A program made the position numbers and the translations under genes. Below are positions 29,816 to 38,440 of a stretch of 64,000 nucleotides of DNA, one piece after another (positions within the stretch are counted from its first letter, which is position 1; each line of letters begins with the position of its first letter). Under the pieces are notes generated by a model. The model ran no database searches. It saw only the letters and a program-made list of their open reading frames with translations, and was not told the DNA's origin. Source of the stretch: Alcanivoracaceae bacterium (lineage in GTDB: Bacteria > Pseudomonadota > Gammaproteobacteria > Xanthomonadales > Marinicellaceae); the NCBI GenBank assembly GCA_016744455.1, contig JADGEI010000018.1:1-64000 (forward strand), in the 5' to 3' direction.

Positions 29816-30055
29816 TCAGCTTATGGGTTAGATTTTGAGTATCAAACACAACACTTTGTATTAGAAGGTTATTTACTCTATTTATAATATGGAACAGGGA
29901 AATAGTGAATAGCCATGTTAAACTTAATATTAAAATAAGGTAAAAAAGCAGCGATGGTTAATAAAAAAAGATGTGATAGCACAATGCTATATTCAATAGC
30001 CCAGATTTTCAATTAAATGTCAGTTATCTACTTGCTTGTAGTTGGAGTTCTCATC

Positions 30056-30417
30056 ATGGCGTTAGAAACGGTGGTGATTTTTTTATTGTTGTATGGAGTC
30101 TTCAAATTAACCAGTTGGGGCAATGCTAAAAGAAATGTTCTACTTTGGTTTTTTCATATCCAGGGGTTTTTTCTGCGGTGGCAGGTTGGATAGGAATAAT
30201 AATGCCAGTGCCACTAGTTATTGGTGCACCCTTTCGCCTGATTCTATTTTTACATGGAGGTAAGACTGATAGTGTCACTTGGCTTCCAACCCCTTTTACT
30301 AGTTTTTATATTGGAGAGCCGATAGTTGTAATTTCTGAATTAGGGATAATTATCTCTTGGGTATTTTTAATTCTATTGTTAACTGGAAAATTTCGCCAGA
30401 TAAAACCTAACAAGTGA
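30056..30417 (+). pseudogene. Frameshifted small membrane protein gene
   Basis: ATG 30056 opens a frame coding about 32 hydrophobic residues up to NVLLWF. It then leaves the main frame, which continues from the T6 run at 30149-30154 as SYPGVFSAVAGWIG to a stop at 30415-30417. One extra T in that run would restore a continuous protein of about 120 residues with three membrane segments. So this is a single-base deletion, a sequencing error in a homopolymer, or a slippery site. The upstream part of the downstream frame is closed by a stop at 30127. The family is not recognised. Confidence 0.6.
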
Positions 30418-30498
30418 AACACCTAGAAAAAAATAAAACGCTTTAGCTTGTTACACAACTCAAATTCTTTGGTTTTTTTGAGTGTTTTGTTTATAATC

Positions 30499-30695
30499 GA
30501 GACTTTTGCAGAACCTTTGGAAAGTGTAAAAAAGTTCACAAAAACTCTTCTGAAAAGAATTTTCGTGTAAGTCCATGTTTGTGGGTAAGTGTCATGAGTG
30601 ACACACTTAAATAGCGAGTTATTTGACTCACATTCACCTTGATTGAAGTTTTTATCACTCTTTTTTTATCGTCCCATAGTTATGCAAGAATCTCT
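30499..30695. repeat. Dispersed intergenic inverted-repeat element, copy C
   Basis: The left end GAGACTTTTGCAGAACC with ..GTGTAAAAAAGTTCACAAAAAC matches the reverse complement of the right end (AGAGATTCTTGCATAAC with ..ATAAAAAAAGAGTGATAAAAAC). The right arm CTTGATTGAAGTTTTTATCACTC is shared with copies A and B. The unit is 197 bp with a variable middle and ends 23 bases before the DUF3830 gene. Confidence 0.6.
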
Positions 30696-30717
30696 AATCA
30701 TTTAATAAAGAGGTAAT

Positions 30718-31122
30718 ATGAAAATAGAAATTGATGGCCATAGTTTTGAAGCTATTTTAGAAAACACGCTTTCACCTAAAACATGCGAGGCCTTTTCTAA
30801 GGCAATGCCATTTAATGGTAAAGTTGTTCATGTTAGATGGAGTGGGGAAGGCATATGGATTCCTCTTGGTGATATGGACTTTGATGTTACCTATGAGGAT
30901 GCTACTTCATACCCATCACCCGGTCAGATTTTGTTATACCCAAAAGGTAAAAGTGAAACTGAAATTTTAATTGCGTATGGTTGTGTACAGTTTGCCTCAA
31001 AAGCAGGAACATTGGCTGGAAACCACTTTGCAACAATCATTTCAGACTTAGATAAATTACGAGAGGTAGGTATATCTAGCCTTTGGGAAGGAAGTAAAAC
31101 TATTGTTTTTACTGGGGATTAA
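30718..31122 (+). CDS. DUF3830 family cyclophilin-like protein
   Basis: 134 residues. The pattern KTCEAFSKAMPFNGKVVHVRWSGE followed by a YPSPGQILLYP motif and IAYGC..FASKAGTLAGNHFA fits the DUF3830 cyclophilin-like fold. No enzymatic role is established. The ribosome site AGAGG is 5 bases ahead of the ATG. It is immediately downstream of repeat copy C, which may lie in its promoter. Confidence 0.75.
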   Translation: MKIEIDGHSFEAILENTLSPKTCEAFSKAMPFNGKVVHVRWSGEGIWIPLGDMDFDVTYEDATSYPSPGQILLYPKGKSETEILIAYGCVQFASKAGTLAGNHFATIISDLDKLREVGISSLWEGSKTIVFTGD

Positions 31123-31277
31123 CTATTAACTTAATGGATATGAGTAATTTTTTAAAACCTGATACTAACAAATACAAAATGTGTAATTATAGATGATAAC
31201 CAGAGCGAAAACTGCAAGATACAGCGCCATATTACCCTTTTCTTAACCTCAAAGAGCTTAGAGTCACTTGACTGATT

Positions 31278-31379
31278 ATGAATGTGATTGGTTTGTCATT
31301 AGTATTTTTTATTCTTGGAGTGATACTTTTGGCTATTGCTCATCTACGCTGTAAATTACAAGGGCTTAAAAGTGCTTAA
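31278..31379 (+). CDS. Possible 33-residue single-span membrane peptide
   Basis: An ATG-to-TAA frame encodes a hydrophobic helix (LSLVFFILGVILLAIA) followed by a short basic tail (HLRCKLQGLK). Size and positive-inside tail fit small membrane proteins. There is no clear ribosome site and no context, so chance is not excluded. Confidence 0.25.
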   Translation: MNVIGLSLVFFILGVILLAIAHLRCKLQGLKSA

Positions 31380-31518
31380 CAGCTTAAATAGTGTAAATTA
31401 AGTATAAGCAGCTTAAAATACCAAAATAAGCGTATAAGAAGTAAAGAAATGTCACATATTTTTAATAGCAGTTGAAAAACACATGTATCTTAGCTACTAT
31501 TAATTTAATTCGATTGCA

Positions 31519-31571
31519 GGGTGAGTGTTTTTACAAATTTTTACCACATCACATGAATTATGCAAAGCCCT
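31519..31571 (-). repeat. Inverted single end of the dispersed repeat
   Basis: The reverse complement begins AGGGCTTTGCATAATTCATG and matches about 39 of the first 45 bases of copy A's left end, including the perfect TTTGCATAATTCATGTGA. It is in the opposite orientation. Its partner end is not clear upstream. Confidence 0.6.
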
Positions 31572-31712
31572 TTATAATAATAAAAAAGCTAAAAAATCTT
31601 ACAAGCAGTGTGTGTAAAAATAACTGAAATCACACTGACTAAATAATTGGCTCATTTGGTCGCTTAACTCGGTGTATCTTTAATATGTGTATTTATAACA
31701 GAGGAGAAAATT

Positions 31713-32084
31713 ATGATGAATAATCAGGTTGGTTGGTTTGAAATATATGTTCAGGACGTTTCTAGAGCGAAAACTTTTTATGAAAATGTGTTTTCCGTTA
31801 AGCTCGATGAATTGAAATCTCCAGATCTCGAAATGTGGGCATTCCCAATAAATGAAGAAGGCCCAGGTGCATCCGGTGCACTTGTAAAGATAGAAGGTTG
31901 CCCTTCGGGTGGAAATAGCACAATAGTATATTTTATATGTGACGATTGCTCTATTGAGGGAAATAAGGCTTCCGTTCATGGTGGAGAAATATTCAAAGAA
32001 AAATTTTCTATCGGTGAACATGGCTATATTTCACTTGTGACAGATACAGAAGGGAATATGATTGGTTTACATTCAATGAAGTAA
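31713..32084 (+). CDS. VOC-superfamily (glyoxalase/bleomycin resistance-like) protein
   Basis: 123 residues with the paired beta-alpha-beta-beta-beta modules of the vicinal oxygen chelate fold. It begins NNQVGWFEIYVQDVSRAKTF with the typical YENVF segment and ends SLVTDTEGNMIGLHS. The substrate is unknown. GAGGAG lies 7-12 bases before the ATG. A T-rich hairpin terminator follows. Confidence 0.85.
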   Translation: MMNNQVGWFEIYVQDVSRAKTFYENVFSVKLDELKSPDLEMWAFPINEEGPGASGALVKIEGCPSGGNSTIVYFICDDCSIEGNKASVHGGEIFKEKFSIGEHGYISLVTDTEGNMIGLHSMK

Positions 32085-32116
32085 TGCACTCTTCGTAATA
32101 GCCAAAATTCACATGG

Positions 32117-32160
32117 AAAGCCAAAAGTTTTACTTCTCATTCCTCGTTGCTTGGCTTTTT
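32117..32160 (+). terminator. Rho-independent terminator after the VOC gene
   Basis: AAAGCCAA (32117-32124) pairs with TTGGCTTT (32151-32158) and is followed by more T. The loop is long (26 bases), lowering confidence. It separates the VOC and GFA genes, so they are transcribed separately. Confidence 0.45.
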
Positions 32161-32206
32161 ACTTTTCATTGATTTGTGTTATAAGGTGTCAAAAGGGAAT
32201 TATACA

Positions 32207-32611
32207 ATGAAAATAAATGGTTCATGTTTTTGTGGTTCTGTGAGGTATCATATAGAAGGGAAACTTCGAGATGCACGCTCATGCCATTGTTCAATGTGTC
32301 GTAAAGCTTTTAGTGCACAAGCCTCTGCATATGCTTTACTAGAAACAGAAGAATTTTCTTGGGTCAATGGTGAAGGCTTACTAACTAGCTATGAATCAAA
32401 AAATGGAGCAGGACTGCTTTTTTGTAGTATATGTGGTTCAACACTATGTGGTACATATGAAGGCAAGGTACATGGAGTTACTTTAGGGTGTGTAGATGGT
32501 GATCCAGAGATAGAACTTGGGATGCATATTTTTGTTGGTTCAAAAGCATCATGGGAAATCATACCAGAGGGAGTTTCCCAACATGAAAAATGGCCGCCAA
32601 AAAAGACCTAG
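32207..32611 (+). CDS. GFA-family (glutathione-dependent formaldehyde-activating-like) protein
   Basis: 134 residues from ATG 32207, chosen over an upstream in-frame start because GGGA sits 8 bases ahead and the family begins with GSCFCGSVRY. The zinc-binding cysteines are visible: CFC near the start, CHCSMCRK, and CSICGSTLCG. Members are usually annotated as formaldehyde-activating enzyme-like, but a real glutathione-formaldehyde role is doubtful. Confidence 0.85.
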   Translation: MKINGSCFCGSVRYHIEGKLRDARSCHCSMCRKAFSAQASAYALLETEEFSWVNGEGLLTSYESKNGAGLLFCSICGSTLCGTYEGKVHGVTLGCVDGDPEIELGMHIFVGSKASWEIIPEGVSQHEKWPPKKT

Positions 32612-32935
32612 CGAATAAGATTAAAATCAGGGAATGAGACTTGTTTATTGGTATATTCGACTTATAGTGGCGCTTTTCTATAACAATGTACAATATTTGA
32701 GGGTTTTGCATAACTTTTCCAATTACACGTCTTAAAATGTTGAAATATTAGACAATTACAATTACTTAAGCTTTATGATTTGGAACAACCTATGACTAGA
32801 CCGTCTAGTGGATGGGAGAAAGAGCCTGATACAGCAGGTTAAAATCATATTACAAGTTTTAAAGCACTGGGAAAATCACTCGCTGGGGCATCTATTTTTC
32901 CAGTGAATAAGACATTAATTTAAACGGTAATAATT
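32612..32935. other. Intergenic region with repeat remnant and hairpin
   Basis: 324 bases without a supported gene. GAGGGTTTTGCATAAC at about 32699-32714 looks like a decayed repeat end. CACTGGGAAAA (32865-32875) and TTTTTCCAGTG (32895-32905) form a hairpin just before the DUF1801 gene. Confidence 0.45.
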
Positions 32936-33265
32936 ATGAATGTAGAACATTATGTAGATAAATTGGATTCGCCATTGAAAGAAATTGTCCTGAAATTAAG
33001 AAGGCTGATCACCAATCATTCCGTAGGTATACAAGAAAAAATAAAGTGGAATGTACCGACATATTCGATAAATAAAAATATTTGCTCGATAATGGCTCAC
33101 AAGCATCATGTTAATTTCCAGATCTTTCGTGGTGCACATATTCAAGATGCGGGCGAGCTTGAGGGAACAGGGAAAGATATGCGGCATTTGAAGTTTTCTA
33201 CACTCGATGAAATTGAAGATGCTAAAATTGATAAATACTTAAAACAAGCTCTAGAATTGGGTTGA
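32936..33265 (+). CDS. DUF1801 domain protein
   Basis: 109 residues with the family pattern: an N-terminal helix (VDKLDSPLKEIVLKLRRLI), a KIKWNVPTYS motif, and a compact beta region ending in a K-D-MRHLKFSTLDEI segment. Related to YdhG/frataxin-like folds with possible iron or stress roles. Function is unproven. Last of the run of small accessory genes on this strand. Confidence 0.8.
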   Translation: MNVEHYVDKLDSPLKEIVLKLRRLITNHSVGIQEKIKWNVPTYSINKNICSIMAHKHHVNFQIFRGAHIQDAGELEGTGKDMRHLKFSTLDEIEDAKIDKYLKQALELG

Positions 33266-33388
33266 TGCTTACTTCTGATCGCTACTATTAATCTATAAAC
33301 CTTTAAGTTCTGCAACCCTTAAATGGGTAAAACTGCCTTTGATTTTTATATTGCATGAGGTAACAGGTTGTTAGGGCATCTAAAATCC

Positions 33389-34390
33389 TTAATTTAAAAA
33401 CTTTACTAGCAAATACCCACCTGCAATTAACCAAGCGAAAATAATCAATGCCAGTAAAACAGGTTTAAATCCAGCCTGTTTGAATTTTGCGATATGGGTT
33501 TCCATGCCTAGAGCGGTCATTGCCATTGTGAGCATAAAAGTATCTACCATGTTTATATAATTGACGAATTGATTGGGAACTAGTTGTAAGGAGTTAAATC
33601 CTGCGACAACAATAAACAAAACAGCAAACCATGGAATGGTAAGTTTGGCCTTGCTATCAGTTTTATTGGCGAATTTGCTTAAAAATAGGCTTAATACAAT
33701 CAACATTGGGGCAATCATCATTACACGTATCATCTTAACAATAATAGCGGTATCACTTGAAACACTGTCAATCGAACCACCCGCAGCGACTACTTGAGCG
33801 ACTTCGTGTATTGAACCACCCACGTAAAGACCAAATTGTGTAAAGTCCATATCTAATACACCCGATTTAAACATGATCGGATAGACAAACATTGAAATTG
33901 TTCCAAACAAGACCACAGTACCGACGGCAATAGCCGTTTTATGTGGTTCGGATTTTAAAGTTTCTTCGGTGGCAAGTACTGCGGCTGCACCACACACTGC
34001 AGCTCCTGAAGCAATTAAAATTGAGGTGTCTCTGTCTAGCTTTAATAATTTAATCCCGATAAAAGTACCAATAATCATGGTTAAAGTTACCATGGTTATG
34101 GAGACAATTAAACCATCGCCACCAACTGAGGCGATTTGTTGAAAAGTAATCCTAAAACCATAAAAGACAATAGCTATGCGTAGTAGAGTTTTTGCTGAGA
34201 ATAATATTCCAGGAAAAAAACTGGTTGGAATCTTTCCACGAATAGTGTTGGCAAAGATGATTCCTAATAATATACCAATTACCAAAGGGCTTATGGCAAG
34301 TGATTTAACCGCGGGTATTTGAGCAATAAAACTTGCTACTGTTGCAATGAAAGCTACAAGAATAATACCTAATATAAATTGTTTGTTCAT
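33389..34390 (-). CDS. YeiH-family putative sulfate/anion exporter (UPF0324)
   Basis: 333-residue membrane protein with about ten helices. It shows the family motifs GIIFANTIRGKIP, the RIAIVFYGFRIT region and an ASGAAVCGAAAVLATE stretch, followed by GGSIHEVAQVVAAGG. Related proteins are called putative sulfate exporters, but transport substrates are poorly defined. It is monocistronic on the minus strand, 96 bases downstream of serA. Confidence 0.88.
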   Translation of the reverse strand: MNKQFILGIILVAFIATVASFIAQIPAVKSLAISPLVIGILLGIIFANTIRGKIPTSFFPGILFSAKTLLRIAIVFYGFRITFQQIASVGGDGLIVSITMVTLTMIIGTFIGIKLLKLDRDTSILIASGAAVCGAAAVLATEETLKSEPHKTAIAVGTVVLFGTISMFVYPIMFKSGVLDMDFTQFGLYVGGSIHEVAQVVAAGGSIDSVSSDTAIIVKMIRVMMIAPMLIVLSLFLSKFANKTDSKAKLTIPWFAVLFIVVAGFNSLQLVPNQFVNYINMVDTFMLTMAMTALGMETHIAKFKQAGFKPVLLALIIFAWLIAGGYLLVKFLN

Positions 34391-34486
34391 AGAAAACTAT
34401 CTCATAGTTTTTGAAAAGGCAGAAATTTTTTGCTATCTCTCAATGTGGCTGGTTTATACAATGCTCTAAACTTGTCATTGCCCGTA

Positions 34487-35722
34487 CTATCCATGCAGAA
34501 CCCTGACTCGTAATGTACCTTCAATTTCTTGCAGTTCAGATTTCAACTCATCAACATCGTTACAATCGACATCCATAATCACATAACCTATTTCCCCTTC
34601 AGTTTGTAAGTGCAGGGCTGTTATATTCATGCTGTGAATAGTAAAGATGTGGTTGACTTTTTCTAACATGCCGGGTTGATTTTTATGGATGTGCATAACA
34701 CGACTTTGATTGTCCTTGATTTCGGGCAGTGAAACCTGTGGGAAATTCACCGATGATGAAGTCGAACCATTATTTGAGTACTTGAGTAATTTTTGACTGA
34801 CTTCTTTGGCTATATTGACCTGTGCTTCCAATGTACTACCACCTATATGAGGTGTAATAATGACTTGATCGTATTTTATTAATTGTGAAATAAATGGATC
34901 ATTATTGCTACTGGGTTCTTCAGGAAATACATCCAATGCAGCTCCTTTGATGTGACCAGAGTCAAGGCTTGCAATTAAATCTTCAATCACAACCACATCG
35001 CCACGAGCAGCGTTAACTAACAAACTCCCTGGCTTCATCTTATCTAACTGGGCCTTGCCAATCATGTTTTTTGTTACGCTAGTTGATGGGACGTGTAAGC
35101 TTAACACATCAACTTTCGCTAATAATTCATTAAGTGTTTCGGTATGTTGGGCGTTACCCATGGGTAGTTTGTTTTCAATGTCATAAAAATACACTTTCAT
35201 GCCTAGTGATTCTGCAATCACGCCAAGTTGTGATCCAATGTGGCCAAATCCAACGATGCCTAAGTTTTTACCACGAATTTCAAATGAACCTTCAGCTGTT
35301 TTTTGCCATTCTCCGCGATGAGCAGCAGCGTTTTTTTGTGGGATTCCACGCATTAAGAAGATAATTTCTGCTAAAACCAATTCTGCCACAGAACGGGTAT
35401 TAGAGAAAGGAGCATTGAAGACTGGAATTCCATGATTTCGTGCTTTTTCTAAATCGATTTGATTGGTACCAATACAAAATGTACCGATTGCCATTAGTTT
35501 TTCACAGCTATCTAATATTTCTTTATTGACAAAAGTTCTTGATCGAATGCCTAAAATGTGAGCATCTGCTAATAATTGTTTGAGTGCATCAGGTTCGGGT
35601 GTGCCTTTGAGGTAATGAATATTGTTGTATCCATTCTTTTTAAATGCTTGCTCAGCTAAAGGGTGTACACCTTCTAATAAAACTACTTTAATTTTGTCTT
35701 TAGGTAATGACAGTTTGCTCAT
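34487..35722 (-). CDS. serA: D-3-phosphoglycerate dehydrogenase
   Basis: First step of serine synthesis: 3-phosphoglycerate to 3-phosphohydroxypyruvate. 411 residues as in E. coli SerA. A NAD-binding fold with GFGHIGSQLG (about 158-167), the substrate/nucleotide-binding domains with the NAARGDVV catalytic region and the EEPSSNNDPF and ITPHIGGST motifs, then a C-terminal ACT domain (about 335-411) that suggests serine feedback inhibition. It is divergent from a D-2-hydroxyglutarate dehydrogenase-like gene. Confidence 0.95.
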   Translation of the reverse strand: MSKLSLPKDKIKVVLLEGVHPLAEQAFKKNGYNNIHYLKGTPEPDALKQLLADAHILGIRSRTFVNKEILDSCEKLMAIGTFCIGTNQIDLEKARNHGIPVFNAPFSNTRSVAELVLAEIIFLMRGIPQKNAAAHRGEWQKTAEGSFEIRGKNLGIVGFGHIGSQLGVIAESLGMKVYFYDIENKLPMGNAQHTETLNELLAKVDVLSLHVPSTSVTKNMIGKAQLDKMKPGSLLVNAARGDVVVIEDLIASLDSGHIKGAALDVFPEEPSSNNDPFISQLIKYDQVIITPHIGGSTLEAQVNIAKEVSQKLLKYSNNGSTSSSVNFPQVSLPEIKDNQSRVMHIHKNQPGMLEKVNHIFTIHSMNITALHLQTEGEIGYVIMDVDCNDVDELKSELQEIEGTLRVRVLHG

Positions 35723-35766
35723 AATCTTTGATAATAGTGCTTTTAATATCGCTATTGTAACCGCTG

Positions 35767-37143
35767 ATGGAAATAACTGAAATTATTAATTGCCTAAAAT
35801 TAGAGATTGCTAATATAGAATACACCACTCAAACCGATGATTTGAATACCTATGGTCAAGATTGGACCCGATTTCACCAGGTTGATGCTGGTGTTATTGT
35901 TTTTCCTAAGACTGTTGAGCAAGTCCAAACCATTGTAAAACTTGCCAACAAGCTGGATTTTAAACTTGTTCCCTCTGGTGGTCGGACTGGATACAGTGGT
36001 GGTGCTGTAGCAACCCAAAAGGAAGTTGTTGTCTCATTAGAAAAAATGCGTCAAATTTTAGATTTTAATGTGGATGATTCGCAAGTTATTGTTCAAGCGG
36101 GTGTAATTACTGAGCAATTACATCGTTATGCAGAAGAAAAAGGGTTGTTTTATCCTGTAGATTTCGCCTCCAGTGGGTCTAGCCAAATTGGTGGTAATAT
36201 TGCTACCAATGCAGGTGGTATTCGCGTGTTGCGTTATGGTATGACTCGTGATTATGTGGCCGGATTGAAAGTGGTTACAGCAACAGGTGAAGTATTAAAC
36301 TTAAATCAAGGCTTAATCAAAAATGCTACGGGTTATGATTTACGTCATTTGATGATTGGCTCAGAGGGGACTTTAGGCATTGTGGTGGAAGCAACAATGC
36401 AATTAATAAAACCAGCTGTAGAACAAAGTGTAATGTTGTTGGCATTGTCTTCTCTTGATGCTGTCATGCGTGTATTTAGCATTGCTAAACAACAACTCAA
36501 TTTATCTGCTTATGAATTTTTTACAGATATTGCCTTAAATCATGTCTGTGGTCACCGCAGTTTAGATAAACCTTTTGATGAATCGGCACCTTGTTATGTT
36601 TTATGTGAATTTGACGAAGACGAAGAGGCTGTTATGCAGGTCTTTGAACAAGGAATGGAGACAGGCGATATACTTGATGGCGTTATTTCTCAATCTTTAG
36701 AGCAGGGACAACTGTTTTGGCAGTACCGTGAAGGCATTAGTGAATCGATTGCTCATTTTTCCCCATATAAAAATGATATTGCTGTAAAAGTATCATTGGT
36801 TCCAGATTTTATGAATAAATTGGATGCTTTGGTTAGCCAGCATTATCCACAGTTTGAATTGGTGTGGTTCGGCCACATAGGTGATGGTAATTTGCATCTC
36901 AATATTATCAAGCCGGATGACATGAATATCGATGATTTTAAGGCAGAATGCGAAACAGTTAATACGCATGTTTATGGGTTAATTCAGCAAATGGGCGGCA
37001 GTATTTCTGCTGAACATGGCGTTGGGATGATTAAAAAACCCTACCTAGGTTACTCAAGAAGTGCAGAAGAATTACAACTGCTAAAGGGTATCAAAAAAGT
37101 GTTTGACCCTAAAAACATCTTGAATCCAGGTAAGTTGGTTTAA
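35767..37143 (+). CDS. FAD-binding 2-hydroxyacid dehydrogenase, D-2-hydroxyglutarate dehydrogenase-like
   Basis: 458 residues. The N-terminal FAD_binding_4 domain has SGGRTGYSGGAV and GGNIATNAGGIRVLRYG. The C-terminal FAD-oxidase domain carries GHIGDGNLHLN and SAEHGVGMIKK. This fold covers GlcD, D-lactate and D-2-hydroxyglutarate dehydrogenases. The divergent serA only 44 bases away favours D-2-hydroxyglutarate: SerA of several bacteria makes this compound as a by-product, and a D2HGDH recycles it (established for Pseudomonas stutzeri). A glycolate or lactate substrate is not excluded. Confidence 0.85.
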   Translation: MEITEIINCLKLEIANIEYTTQTDDLNTYGQDWTRFHQVDAGVIVFPKTVEQVQTIVKLANKLDFKLVPSGGRTGYSGGAVATQKEVVVSLEKMRQILDFNVDDSQVIVQAGVITEQLHRYAEEKGLFYPVDFASSGSSQIGGNIATNAGGIRVLRYGMTRDYVAGLKVVTATGEVLNLNQGLIKNATGYDLRHLMIGSEGTLGIVVEATMQLIKPAVEQSVMLLALSSLDAVMRVFSIAKQQLNLSAYEFFTDIALNHVCGHRSLDKPFDESAPCYVLCEFDEDEEAVMQVFEQGMETGDILDGVISQSLEQGQLFWQYREGISESIAHFSPYKNDIAVKVSLVPDFMNKLDALVSQHYPQFELVWFGHIGDGNLHLNIIKPDDMNIDDFKAECETVNTHVYGLIQQMGGSISAEHGVGMIKKPYLGYSRSAEELQLLKGIKKVFDPKNILNPGKLV

Positions 37144-37177
37144 GTTAACATTTAATTAACCAATGATTTGTTAATAT

Positions 37178-37741
37178 ATGATTTTGAGTTACAAATGGGT
37201 TCCTGTGAAAAAAATTCTAATCATTGCTTTGTTACTACAATTCCAGCTTTCTTTGGCAGGGCAATCTCCTTATTATATTGTATCTCATAAAGATGTTACG
37301 GATGCCCCAACAACATTTTTGCATCAAGGGTTTGACTTTTATTTTTTACAAAAATGGTCAGGGTGTACAACGATAGGTTATACTGTTGAGCCTCAAGTTC
37401 AATATGAAATAGTTGGTAACGAAATTAAAGTGCTTTACAGGTTTGGGCTTGGTGGTTCTACCGTTTGTGCCTCTCCGTGGCCACTTGTATATTTAAAGAT
37501 TTCAGATCTCCCAAATCTAACACGAGGGTCTTACCATTTAAGTTATTATAGGGTTCCATATAATGATATTTTTCCACCCAATGTTGTTGATTTGCCTACT
37601 TATCTTGTAGAAGATTTAAATTTTGAAGTTTTGGCTTCTATAAAAGTTGACACTTTGTCACCTTGGAGCTTAATTTTATTAGTATTATTATTAATGATTG
37701 TTGGGTTAAATGTCTTTAAACAAAGAAAATGGCTTAATTAG
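37178..37741 (+). CDS. Exported protein with C-terminal membrane anchor, unknown function
   Basis: 187 residues. A signal-like segment follows KKILIIALLLQFQLSLAG. GTG at 37205 would start just before it and is an alternative to ATG 37178; neither has a strong ribosome site. The middle has a beta-rich domain with two cysteines (SGCTTIGY, TVCASPWP). A C-terminal helix (LILLVLLLMIVGLNVF) and basic tail resemble a sorting anchor of the GlyGly-CTERM/PEP-CTERM style, although I see no exact motif. Not recognised. Confidence 0.6.
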   Translation: MILSYKWVPVKKILIIALLLQFQLSLAGQSPYYIVSHKDVTDAPTTFLHQGFDFYFLQKWSGCTTIGYTVEPQVQYEIVGNEIKVLYRFGLGGSTVCASPWPLVYLKISDLPNLTRGSYHLSYYRVPYNDIFPPNVVDLPTYLVEDLNFEVLASIKVDTLSPWSLILLVLLLMIVGLNVFKQRKWLN

Positions 37742-37824
37742 TGCCAGATGTAGGAAGAAATAATTTACATCGGGAAACTGAAGTTAACTAAGGTTTTTCA
37801 TAATTATTACTAAACTTTCAACTA

Positions 37825-37838
37825 TTGACCAACATCAA
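37825..37838 (+). promoter_or_regulatory. Dnr/FNR-type box upstream of norE
   Basis: TTGAC-CAAC-ATCAA matches TTGAY-N4-RTCAA. Its centre (37831.5) is 32 bases from the middle of TACAAT at 37861-37866, the spacing of class II FNR-type promoters. The predicted start at about 37873 lies directly before the norE ATG. Confidence 0.75.
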
Positions 37839-37873
37839 TTCAATTCTACACCATTGTCTTTACAATTTCTCGC

Positions 37874-38440
37874 ATGAGTGAAAAGACAAAATTGTTGCCA
37901 GGTGATTTTGCAATCTGGATTTTTATTTTTGCGGAGTTAACGGTATTTGCCATTTATTTCGTTATTTATGCCGTTGTTCGAATGCAAAATGTAGAAATGT
38001 TTAATCATTTCCAACTCACGTTAAATCGTGAAACTGGGGCCATCAACACTATCTTATTGATAACTGGCAGTTATTTTGTTGTTAAGTCTGTAGACGTTAT
38101 TAAACAGAATAAAATCAAAGAGTGCTATAAATTTTTATATTGGGCTTTGGTTTGTGGCTGTGTATTTGTGGTGATAAAGTCGTATGAATTTTACATGAAG
38201 TTTTCAGTAGGTATTGGCCTTGACACCAATACCTTTTATATGTTTTATTTGTCCTTAACACTGTTTCACTACTTTCATGTTATTCTTGGTATGGCTATTT
38301 TGTTAGCTATTGCAATTAAAGCTCAACGAGGTAGTTATGATTCCAATAATTATACTGGCGTTGAATCTGGTGCTAGCTATTGGCATATGGTTGACTTGGT
38401 TTGGATAATCCTTTTTCCGCTTATTTATATTATACGATGA
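37874..38440 (+). CDS. norE: NorE-type cytochrome c oxidase subunit III-like protein
   Basis: 188-residue membrane protein with five helices, a homologue of COX3 lacking its first helices, as in NorE. It shows the FHYFHVILGMAILLA helix and the SYWHMVDLVWIILFPLIYII ending. It is thought to help assemble or stabilise nitric oxide reductase. It is followed by norF with an ATGA overlap. There is no ribosome site in front of ATG 37874, and the predicted transcript starts at that codon. Confidence 0.85.
   Translation: MSEKTKLLPGDFAIWIFIFAELTVFAIYFVIYAVVRMQNVEMFNHFQLTLNRETGAINTILLITGSYFVVKSVDVIKQNKIKECYKFLYWALVCGCVFVVIKSYEFYMKFSVGIGLDTNTFYMFYLSLTLFHYFHVILGMAILLAIAIKAQRGSYDSNNYTGVESGASYWHMVDLVWIILFPLIYIIR

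Larger units (their letters stand above)
31123..31712. other. Long AT-rich intergenic region
   Basis: About 590 bases. It contains a possible 33-codon membrane-peptide ORF (31278-31379) and one well-conserved inverted end of the dispersed repeat (31519-31571). Otherwise I see nothing. Confidence 0.5.

Noticed and set aside
27395-33265. Chromosomal integron cassette array
   Set aside because: The gene types and common orientation fit, but spacers are long and I found no paired RYYYAAC/GTTRRRY core sites with complementary arms and no intI. The GTTGTTAGGGC segment near 33367 lacks a matching partner.
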